A stretch of 64,000 nucleotides of DNA from Myxococcus stipitatus (GTDB lineage: Bacteria; Myxococcota; Myxococcia; Myxococcales; Myxococcaceae): positions 7,502,001-7,566,000 of the forward strand of contig NZ_CP102770.1 in assembly GCF_038561935.1 (NCBI RefSeq), given 5' to 3'. How positions within the stretch are numbered: the first letter of the stretch is position 1; every line of letters begins with the position of its first letter. The notes below the pieces were generated by a model. It was not told the DNA's origin. It ran no database searches and saw only the letters and a program-made list of their open reading frames with translations. The translations under genes and the position numbers were made by a program. Below are positions 54,460 through 62,206 of the stretch, one piece after another.

Positions 54460-56124
54460 ATGAACAAGCCTGTGTGCGTGTTGCTGTCGCTGGCTGTCGC
54501 GGCGTGCAACCACGAGCCTCCGCCCGAGTTCCCCCAGACGCTGTACCGCAACGCGAAGGTCTTCACCGCACGAGACTCCGGTGGATTCGCGGAGTCGCTC
54601 CTCGTCGAAGGAGGCAAGGTGCTCGCCGTCGGCACCACCTTGGACGTCGAAGCAGTCGCCCGTCGCGAAGCCACCATCGTGGACCTGGGCGGGCGCACCG
54701 TGGTGCCGGGCCTGGTGGACGCCCATGCGCATGTGGCCTGGCTGGGACACCCGACGTGGTGGGTGAATGACCTGGTCTTCGTCCCAGGCCCCGGTCCGAG
54801 CGCACGAGAGGTGGCGCGGCTCGTGAAGGCGCGAGCCGAGACCACGCTCATGGGCACCCCCATCATGGCCTTCGTGTCGACGGGGTACTTCGCCACCGTG
54901 GGCGACAACCCGCGCGCCCTCCTGGACGCGGCCACGTCGTCCCATCCGGTCCTGACCGTGGACTGGATGGGGCACGGCACCACGGCCAACTCCGCCATGC
55001 TCGCGCTGGCCGGGTATGTGGACGGGATGCCGGACCCGTTCGGCGGGAGGCTGTCACGCGACAGCAGCGGCAGGCTGACGGGCCATGCCCAGGGGCTCGC
55101 GAGAGTCACCCTGCTCCAGGCACTCTCGGACCGGGTCCCGACTTCGGACTACGTCGAGGCCTATGACTGGTACGCCGACTTCGCCCTCCGGTTCGGTTAC
55201 ACAGCGACCCTCGACCTCCCGTCAGCCCTGAGCGAGGAGCGCACCGCACAGGTCCACGCCGCGCAGGTGTCCCTCCACCAGTTCATTCCCGTGTGCCTCA
55301 TCGACCAGGAGGGCGAGGTCTGCGCTCCGGGTCCGGATGGAGTCATCCGACGCCAGGTGTTCCTGGATGGCAACCCGGTCGACTGCTCGACGTGGGTCTC
55401 CCTTCCGTATCTCGCGCCCCAGTCGTGCCCGGACGCAGAGGTCCCATGGCTCGGGCAGCAGGGACTGACGAGGACGCAGCTCGACGCGGTGCTGGCGGAC
55501 GTCATCACCCGAGGCGGCAAGCTCTTCGTCGACGCGCTGGGTGACTCGGCCGTGGAGCTGCTGCTGTCGCGACTGGAGACGTGGCCTCCCGAGACGTGGC
55601 GCGGGCGCCTGTCCTTGGAGCATGCGGACCTGATGAACCCGGGCCAGGTGGCGCGGGCGGGCGCGCTGGGCATCGCGGTGGTGCAGACGCCCACCCACTT
55701 CCCCGACTTCAAGACGCTGTTCCCCTTGAGGTTCATGCCCGAGCTGACGACCCACGCCCAACCCCTGCGCTCGCTCCTGAGCGCGGGCATCCCGCTGGCC
55801 CTCGGCTCGGACAGCTTCGGCCAACCCGCCTCTCCCTGGACCGAGGTGATGCGCACCACCCAGCTCCCGCTGCGCCCCGATGAGGCGCTGACGCGGGAGC
55901 AGGCCGTGACGGGCTGGACGAGGACCGCGGCCCAGGTCCGTGGACTTCCAGGCGCGGGGGAGCTCACGAAGGGCCAGCCCGCGACCTTCGCGGTCCTGAG
56001 TCAGGACGTGTTCACGGTGGCCCCCGAGGAGCTCTTGTTCACCCGAGCAGTGCTGACCGTGGTGGACGGCAAGGTGGCCTGGAGCGACGGCTCCTTGCTG
56101 CCGGGGACGGGAGCGGCTCCATGA
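54460..56124 (+). CDS. YtcJ-like amidohydrolase lipoprotein with altered metal site
   Basis: 554 residues. Lipobox AVAAC (Cys16). Amidohydrolase_3 layout: DLGGRTVVPGLVDAHAHVAW with the HxH pair, GHGTTANSAMLALAG, a RLSLEHADLMNPGQVARAGA His, and LGSDSFGQPASPW with the late Asp. Two features expected from the family are changed: the usual Lys before the DG (VFLDG here is preceded by Gln) and the His of the HAIGD motif, which is Asp here (FVDALGD). The metal site may therefore be mononuclear or inactive. Substrate unknown. The start is the ATG after AAGG; 52 upstream codons look non-coding. Confidence 0.8.
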   Translation: MNKPVCVLLSLAVAACNHEPPPEFPQTLYRNAKVFTARDSGGFAESLLVEGGKVLAVGTTLDVEAVARREATIVDLGGRTVVPGLVDAHAHVAWLGHPTWWVNDLVFVPGPGPSAREVARLVKARAETTLMGTPIMAFVSTGYFATVGDNPRALLDAATSSHPVLTVDWMGHGTTANSAMLALAGYVDGMPDPFGGRLSRDSSGRLTGHAQGLARVTLLQALSDRVPTSDYVEAYDWYADFALRFGYTATLDLPSALSEERTAQVHAAQVSLHQFIPVCLIDQEGEVCAPGPDGVIRRQVFLDGNPVDCSTWVSLPYLAPQSCPDAEVPWLGQQGLTRTQLDAVLADVITRGGKLFVDALGDSAVELLLSRLETWPPETWRGRLSLEHADLMNPGQVARAGALGIAVVQTPTHFPDFKTLFPLRFMPELTTHAQPLRSLLSAGIPLALGSDSFGQPASPWTEVMRTTQLPLRPDEALTREQAVTGWTRTAAQVRGLPGAGELTKGQPATFAVLSQDVFTVAPEELLFTRAVLTVVDGKVAWSDGSLLPGTGAAP

Positions 56125-56154
56125 ACATGACGCCTGCTCAACGGGGCCTGGGGC

Positions 56155-56619
56155 TCAATACCAGCGCTGATTGCTTCCGCCGTGACAGTCCCATACACCG
56201 ACATGCGCCCCGTCCGCATTGATCGAACTCAGGATCTCCAAGCACTTGTTATTGAGTCGGCTCCTGATGAAGTTCCCGTCCCAGTACCACTTCTGATTGG
56301 CACCGCCATGGCAGTCCCACAAACCCACGTGGGCGCCGTTGTGCTGTCCCGAATCGAGAATCTCCAGACACTTGTTGTGCATGTCGCTGCGAATCTCCTC
56401 GCCAACCAAGGACCACTTCTGATTGGCACCGCCATGGCATCCCCACACGCCAGCGTGCGCGCCGTTGTGCGCAAGCGAGCTGAGGATCTCCAGGCACTTG
56501 AAATTCCTGTAGCTGCGCAGCTCAATCCATTGACCGAACGAGGGCGCCTCCTCCCCCATGGCTGGCACGGCCAGCAGCGTCACAGCCAGAACCACACCTC
56601 GCAGCAATGGTATTTCCAT
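56155..56619 (-). CDS. Secreted ricin-type beta-trefoil lectin
   Basis: 154 residues; GGAGG precedes the ATG. Signal peptide about 1-22 ending AMG. The mature protein is three tandem repeats of about 42 residues with the pattern KCLEIL-S, NGAHVG-WDCHGGANQKW, i.e. the three lobes of a RicinB (QxW) beta-trefoil. The signal peptide plus trefoil make up the whole protein, so it is a free sugar-binding lectin. Upstream DNA is markedly more A+T-rich than the flanks, a possible sign of acquisition. Confidence 0.88.
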   Translation of the reverse strand: MEIPLLRGVVLAVTLLAVPAMGEEAPSFGQWIELRSYRNFKCLEILSSLAHNGAHAGVWGCHGGANQKWSLVGEEIRSDMHNKCLEILDSGQHNGAHVGLWDCHGGANQKWYWDGNFIRSRLNNKCLEILSSINADGAHVGVWDCHGGSNQRWY

Positions 56620-56753
56620 GTCGGGCCTCCGCGTGAGCAGCGACCCCAATCCAACATTAAACGCGCAATTCACGAAATAGCTGAAATTCTCAAAGTCTGA
56701 CAATCAACACGCCTTCCGCGGCGCACTCGGTAGGAACAGGCCGTTCGCCTCCG

Positions 56754-57662
56754 TCAGGGAAGCACGCCCCTGCGCACCAGCTCGCGGAAGTAGCGCGCCG
56801 CCGGGTCCACGTGGGTGCGCTCGTGCCAGCACATGGAGATCTTGACGGAGCGCGCGGGATACGGCGCGTCGACGGGCTGCACCGCGAGACGAGCCCCCTG
56901 CTCCCGCACGAGCGACTCCGGCAGCGTCGCGACCAGCTCCGTCGCCGCCACGACCGCCGCCGCCGCCGTGAAGGAGGGCACCGTCATCACGACCTCTCGC
57001 GGAATGCCCGCCCGTGCGTAGGCGACGGCGACGGCGTCCCGGAAGCTCTTGCCCGGCACCATGTCCACGCGGACGTGCTGAAGCCCTCCCAACGCTCGCG
57101 CCGACAGCCGCTTGCCCAGCACCGGATGCCCCCGGCGCGCCACGAGCACCGTTTGCTCCGACACCAGCGGCTCAAAGTGCAGCCCCGCCCCCTCTCCCGC
57201 GAGCCCCAGGTGCACGTCCACCTGTCCCGCCCCCAGGTCCCCCAGCGACACGAGCGAATCGATGCCCACCACCGATAGCCGAGCGTTCGGCAGCTCCGCA
57301 CGCATCAGCGCCGCGATGCGCGGCACCCACGTGAGCTGCCCGGCATCGGACACCGCCAGCGTGAAGGTCTGGTTGCACCGCAGCGTCTCGAACGGGACTT
57401 CGTGGAGCGCGAGCTCCATCTCCCTGAGCCCTCGTCCGATCGCGGGCGCCAGCGCGAGCGCCCTCGGCGTGGGGACGATGCCTCGCCCCTTTCGCGTCAC
57501 CAGCGGGTCCCCCAGCAGGGCGCGGAGCCGGGCCAGGCTGTTGCTGATGGCCGACGGCGTGACGTGGAGCCGCTCGGACGCACGGACCACGCTGCGCTCG
57601 GCGAGCACGGTGTGGAGGACCAGCAGGAGGTTGAGGTCGATGGCCCCTATCTGAATGCTCAT
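56754..57662 (-). CDS. LysR-family transcriptional regulator
   Basis: 302 residues. Winged HTH at the N-terminus (IDLNLLLVLHTVLAERSVVR, ASERLHVTPSAISNSLARLR) and the substrate-binding domain from about 90. Divergent from the dehalogenase-like lipoprotein with only 67 bp between starts, the classic layout for a LysR regulator controlling its neighbour. Inducer unknown. Confidence 0.92.
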   Translation of the reverse strand: MSIQIGAIDLNLLLVLHTVLAERSVVRASERLHVTPSAISNSLARLRALLGDPLVTRKGRGIVPTPRALALAPAIGRGLREMELALHEVPFETLRCNQTFTLAVSDAGQLTWVPRIAALMRAELPNARLSVVGIDSLVSLGDLGAGQVDVHLGLAGEGAGLHFEPLVSEQTVLVARRGHPVLGKRLSARALGGLQHVRVDMVPGKSFRDAVAVAYARAGIPREVVMTVPSFTAAAAVVAATELVATLPESLVREQGARLAVQPVDAPYPARSVKISMCWHERTHVDPAARYFRELVRRGVLP

Positions 57663-57729
57663 TCCACGTGAGGATACTGCTCACGAACCATCACGGCCAG
57701 GAACGTCTCACCGGCCGCATATTGGGCGC

Positions 57730-58674
57730 ATGAAACGACTTCTTGGCTGTCTCCTCACCGGCGCGCTCATCGCGTGCCACTCCGCCGCCCCCTCCCTCCC
57801 CCCACGTGCGCCCATGCCCTCCATCCAGCAAGTCCCCGTCCTCGACTCCTTCATCTCCTACCGTGAGGAGGGCTCCGGCTCACCCATCGTGTTCCTCCAC
57901 GGCAACCCCACGTCCTCGTACGTGTGGCGCAACGTGATGCCCCAGCTCGCCGACCGGGGCCGCGCCCTCGCGCCCGACCTCATCGGGATGGGGCAGTCCG
58001 GCAAGCCCGACATCGCCTATCGCTTCGCGGACCACGCGCGCTACCTGGACGCCTGGTTCGATGCGCTCGACCTCCGCGAGGTCGTGCTCGTCGGCTACGA
58101 CTGGGGCGGCGTGCTCGCCCTGGACTGGGCCTCGCGACACCCGGACCGCGTGCGCGGCGTCGTGGTCTTCGAGACATTCCTCCGGCCCACGTTCTGGCGC
58201 GACTCGACACCCGAGGGCGAGAAGCTGTTCCGCGCGCTGCGCACGCCCGGCGTCGGCGAGAAGATGGTCCTCGAGCAGAACGAGTTCCTCGCGCGCTCCC
58301 TCGCCCATGGCGTCAAGACGGGCCTGAGCGAGAGCGCCCGCGCGGCCTACTACGCCCCCTTCCCCGATGCCGCGTCCCGACGCCCCATGCTCCAGTGGCC
58401 GCGTGAGCTTCCCATCGACGGTGAGCCCGCGGACGTGGTCGCCCTCGTCGAGCGCAACAGCGCCTGGCTCGCCCAGCCCTCCTCCAAACCCGCGCTCCTG
58501 CTGACCTTCGGCGACGGCGGCCTCAGCTCACCAAAGACCGTCGAGTGGGCCCGCACCACCCTCCCGCGCCTCGACATCGTCCCGCTGCCCCCGGCCGGAC
58601 ACCACGCGCCCGAAGACGCACCCGACGACATCGCCCGCGCCATCCGAAGCTGGCTCGACCGCCAGGGCTGGTGA
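57730..58674 (+). CDS. Haloalkane dehalogenase-like alpha/beta hydrolase lipoprotein
   Basis: 314 residues. Lipobox LIAC (Cys16), unusual for this family. The HLD-like core shows the halide-stabilising HGNPTSSYVWRN, nucleophile Asp in VGYDWGGVLALDW (with the following Trp), a RGVVVFETFLRP segment and the late catalytic His in PAGHHAPED. In typical haloalkane dehalogenases the acid sits one position later than the Glu in FETF, so the catalytic acid may differ. Substrate could be a haloalkane or another ester/epoxide. LysR regulator divergently adjacent. Confidence 0.78.
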   Translation: MKRLLGCLLTGALIACHSAAPSLPPRAPMPSIQQVPVLDSFISYREEGSGSPIVFLHGNPTSSYVWRNVMPQLADRGRALAPDLIGMGQSGKPDIAYRFADHARYLDAWFDALDLREVVLVGYDWGGVLALDWASRHPDRVRGVVVFETFLRPTFWRDSTPEGEKLFRALRTPGVGEKMVLEQNEFLARSLAHGVKTGLSESARAAYYAPFPDAASRRPMLQWPRELPIDGEPADVVALVERNSAWLAQPSSKPALLLTFGDGGLSSPKTVEWARTTLPRLDIVPLPPAGHHAPEDAPDDIARAIRSWLDRQGW

Positions 58675-58697
58675 GCCACCACGGGCACGTGCGCCCC

Positions 58698-58726
58698 GCA
58701 CGCCCGCACGACGAACGCGGGCGTGC
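58698..58726 (+). terminator. Hairpin after the dehalogenase-like gene
   Basis: GCACGCCCGC and GCGGGCGTGC are perfect 10-bp arms with a 9-base loop, 24 bases past the stop. No U-run; probable 3'-end structure. Confidence 0.5.
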
Positions 58727-58874
58727 CCGAGCCTCTCTCGCGCGATGAGAGGACTTCGAGCACGAAGCACTCCCGCGGGACCGGATGGGGCACATCACCC
58801 GCGAACGTCAGACCCACTCCTCACGATGGCCCACGCTGTCTCACTCGTTTCACGGCCATCATCCAGGAGCACCG

Positions 58875-61800
58875 GTGTTCTCGACACGCCTGGCGCGCTG
58901 TCTCCAAGCCTGCCTCTTCCTCTTCCTCTGGGCGCACTGCGGCGACGCGGTTCCACCCGAACCCCCGCCTGAATCCCCTCCCGCGGCCACCACGGCGGCA
59001 CTGGAGGAGACGCCCGTCCGGCCTCGCTTCGTGCCAGGTCGGGTCATCGTGAAGTTCCTCCCGGCGGGCCAGAAGCAAGCGGCGGTCACCACCCTGTCGC
59101 TCCAGGGCCAGACCTTCCAGAAGGCGGAGGCACTGCCCGAGGGCGCGGAGCTCTGGACGCTCGTGACGGTGGAGGGGCAGAAGGGCCTCTCTGTCTCCGA
59201 GAAGGAGCAAGCCACCATGGCCGCCGTGGAGGCGCTGCGCCAGCGCTCCGACGTCGAGTACGCCCACGTGGACCTGTACCTCGACTACTTCGCCACGCCC
59301 GTGGACGAGCACTACGCCCTTCAATGGCACTACCCCGCCATCCAGCTTCCCCTGGCGTGGCAGACCGTCACGGGCAACGTGAGAATCGCCGTCCTGGACT
59401 CCGGGCGGGTGGAGCACCCGGACATGTCCGGACGTTGGGGGCCCGGCCATGACTTCGGCTACGAGGAGCCCGGTGCCTCGGACCCGGACCCGACCACGGA
59501 TGGCCGGTATCACCATGGGCTGCACGTGGCGGGAATCCTCGGCGCGAAGTGGGACACCTTGGGCGTCGCGGGCATCTGCCGGGACTGCCCCATCCTTCCG
59601 GTGAAGGTCTCCACCACCGACAACCACCCCATCCTGAGCAACGTGGCGAAGGCCATCGACTGGTCCGTGAACCACGGCGCGCGGGTCATCAACATGAGCT
59701 TCGGCACCCTCAAGCCGTACGAGGAGCCCTGCTCCATGTACCCGTTGATCCAAGCCGCCATCACCCGCGCCATCAACTCCGGCGTCGTCGTGGTCACCGC
59801 CGCGGGCAACGACAACCGAGACCCCAGCGTGGTGACTCCCGCGTCCTGCGAGGGCGTCATCAACGTGGCCGCCACCCAGCGCAACGGGCAGCGCGCCCTC
59901 TACAGCAACGGAGGTCCGCTGGTGACGCTCTCCGCGCCCGGCGGTGGCCCGGACATCTTCGGCGATGGCCTGGGCTGTCATGACCCCAACGGGCTCACCC
60001 CCTACAACGGAACGGGAGGGGCCGTGTCCACCTGGGCCATCTCCAAGCCCGGCTCCCAGCTGAGCGGCTCCGACTACTGCTACCGCTACCTGTCCGGGAC
60101 CTCCATGGCCGCGCCCCACGTCTCCGGCGTGGCCGCGCTCATCCTGAGCCAACGTCCCCACTGGAGCGTCGCGCAGGTGAAGGAGCGGCTCCTCCAATCC
60201 GTGAACCCCATCCCCGGGTGCCCGACGAACGTGTGTGGCGCCGGGATGCTGGATGCCTCCAAGGCCATCATCACGAACATGAACCTCGCGACACCTTCGT
60301 GCGGTGTGGACGTGAACACGGCCACCTTCACCTGCACCAACGCGCTCGCCACGGGAGGTGTCGCGCCCATCCAGCACACGTGGACCGTCCTCGAGAACGC
60401 CACCATCACTTCGAGCACCGCCACCTCGGCACAGGGCACCTGCACGCGGGGCACGGAGGCCCGGCTGCTCCTCACGGCCATGGACGCCGAGCACACCGGC
60501 CTGAGCCATGAGCGGGCCTTCCGCTGCCCGCCCCCGCTCCTCGACGCCGCGTTCGCGAACCAGCATGTCCCCTGGGGCCTGCCGCCCGAGAGCACCTACA
60601 GCGTCAGCGTGACGATGACGAACACCGGTGCGGAGACCTGGACGGCCGCGGGCGGGTTCAAGCTGGTGGCCGTGGCGCCGGAAGGCAACACCTCGTTCTG
60701 GGGCGTGAATCGCGTGGAGCTGTCCGCCTCGGACAGCATCGCCCCGGGACAGAGCAAGGTGTTCATGTTCAACATCAACAGCCCGTTCGCGCTCGGCGCG
60801 CAGCCCTTCCAGTGGCGGATGATGAAGGAGGGCCACGGCCTGTTCGGCGCGCCGTCCCCGCGCACGGACATCGCCGTCTGGGCGCAGGCCTGGAACGCGA
60901 CGTTCGTCCGCCAGAGCGTCCCCACATCGGTCCCGATGGGGCGCCCCTTCGAGGTCTCCGTCACGATGCGCAACACGGGCACCGAGACCTGGACTCCCGC
61001 CAGCTACGCCCGGCTGGGCTCACACAATCCCGAGAACAACACCACCTGGGGCGTCAACGCGATCCTCCTTCCCAATGGCGCGTCCGTGCCTCGGGGACAG
61101 GAGTACACCTTCACCGCCACCGTCACCGCGCCCAGCACGCCGGGCGTCTACAGCTTCCGGTGGCGGATGCGGAGCCTGAACACCACCACCTGGGAGTGGT
61201 TCGGCTTCGGCGGCTTCACCGACGACCTCCCCATCACCGTGACGCTGCCGCCGAGGGACGCGGCCTTCGTCAGCCAGTCGGGGCCGACCATGGTGATGGC
61301 GGGGACCCCCTTCGTCTACAACGTCACCATGAAGAACACGGGCACGCAGACGTGGCGCGCCAGTGACGGCATCAGCCTCTCCAGCGGCAGCAGCGCGTGG
61401 AACTTCGTCCGGGGCTACCTGACCCCGGGCGAGGAGATTGCGCCGGGCCAGCAGAAGACCTTCGCGGTGACTGTCACGCCCCCCGCCACCGTGTCGGGGC
61501 CCCAGGTCATGCGGTGGAGGCTGTGGCACAACGCGACGGGGCCCTTCGGGCAGCAGTCGCCCGACGTCACGCTCCAGGTCCTGCCCCAGGCCAAGGCCGC
61601 GTTCGTCCGTCAGACGCTGCCCGCCTTCGTGACGCCCGGACAGAGCTTCCCCGTCACCCTCACGCTGAAGAACTCGGGCGATGCGGCGTGGGGAGGCACC
61701 CCGGGCTACCAGCTCGCGCCCGTCCCCGCCCTCCCGGGGCACAACTGGGGTCACGCGTCCGTGTCCATGGAGCCCGGGGAGGTGGTGGCGCCCGGCGCCG

Positions 61801-62003
61801 AGAAGACGTTCTCGTTCACCGCCGTCGCGCCGATGACCCAGGGCCCTCACGCCTTCCAGTGGCGGATGCGGGTCCAGGTCTCTCCGGGGACCTTCATCGA
61901 CTTCGGTGATGCGACTTCGCGCGTGGACCTCCTCGTCGCGGGCCCCTGCTACTGCCCGCCCGGAGAGGTCTGCCCCGACGTCGTGTGCAACCCGGACTCC
62001 TAG
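58875..62003 (+). CDS. Subtilisin-like (S8) protease with four NBR1-type Ig domains
   Basis: 1042 residues from a GTG with AGGAG six bases upstream. A hydrophobic N-terminus ends LWAHCGD, near but not matching a lipobox. A propeptide-like region (about 50-150) precedes the S8 domain with the triad Asp175 (AVLDSG), His217 (GLHVAG) and Ser410 (SGTSMAAPHV). A Cys-containing linker then leads to four tandem Ig-like modules of the NBR1 type (about 555-680, 680-795, 795-905, 905-1015), each with NTG-x-E/Q-TW and FRWRM-like strands. It ends in a short Cys-rich tail (CYCPPGEVCPDVVC). A secreted protease; the Ig array probably binds surfaces or substrate. Confidence 0.9.
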   Translation: MFSTRLARCLQACLFLFLWAHCGDAVPPEPPPESPPAATTAALEETPVRPRFVPGRVIVKFLPAGQKQAAVTTLSLQGQTFQKAEALPEGAELWTLVTVEGQKGLSVSEKEQATMAAVEALRQRSDVEYAHVDLYLDYFATPVDEHYALQWHYPAIQLPLAWQTVTGNVRIAVLDSGRVEHPDMSGRWGPGHDFGYEEPGASDPDPTTDGRYHHGLHVAGILGAKWDTLGVAGICRDCPILPVKVSTTDNHPILSNVAKAIDWSVNHGARVINMSFGTLKPYEEPCSMYPLIQAAITRAINSGVVVVTAAGNDNRDPSVVTPASCEGVINVAATQRNGQRALYSNGGPLVTLSAPGGGPDIFGDGLGCHDPNGLTPYNGTGGAVSTWAISKPGSQLSGSDYCYRYLSGTSMAAPHVSGVAALILSQRPHWSVAQVKERLLQSVNPIPGCPTNVCGAGMLDASKAIITNMNLATPSCGVDVNTATFTCTNALATGGVAPIQHTWTVLENATITSSTATSAQGTCTRGTEARLLLTAMDAEHTGLSHERAFRCPPPLLDAAFANQHVPWGLPPESTYSVSVTMTNTGAETWTAAGGFKLVAVAPEGNTSFWGVNRVELSASDSIAPGQSKVFMFNINSPFALGAQPFQWRMMKEGHGLFGAPSPRTDIAVWAQAWNATFVRQSVPTSVPMGRPFEVSVTMRNTGTETWTPASYARLGSHNPENNTTWGVNAILLPNGASVPRGQEYTFTATVTAPSTPGVYSFRWRMRSLNTTTWEWFGFGGFTDDLPITVTLPPRDAAFVSQSGPTMVMAGTPFVYNVTMKNTGTQTWRASDGISLSSGSSAWNFVRGYLTPGEEIAPGQQKTFAVTVTPPATVSGPQVMRWRLWHNATGPFGQQSPDVTLQVLPQAKAAFVRQTLPAFVTPGQSFPVTLTLKNSGDAAWGGTPGYQLAPVPALPGHNWGHASVSMEPGEVVAPGAEKTFSFTAVAPMTQGPHAFQWRMRVQVSPGTFIDFGDATSRVDLLVAGPCYCPPGEVCPDVVCNPDS

Positions 62004-62206
62004 GCACGCCTCGGGAGTCCAAGCAGTCGCGGTGACGTCCGTGGCGAGGGCTGTAATCCGCCTCGCCACAGACGCCCCGCTTTGTAACGGGCGGCGCCAC
62101 AGCACTTCCGGTCTTTGCCAGGAAAGCCTCGTTGGCACGCCCACTGCTCCGTGCCGGCCGCCGGTTCCGCATCCCCCGCCGGCGTCACCCCAGAGCAGGA
62201 GCTCAC

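Noticed and set aside
62004..62206. Possible hairpin or leader between the two proteases
   Set aside because: Short G/C-rich matches only; no convincing stem or promoter.
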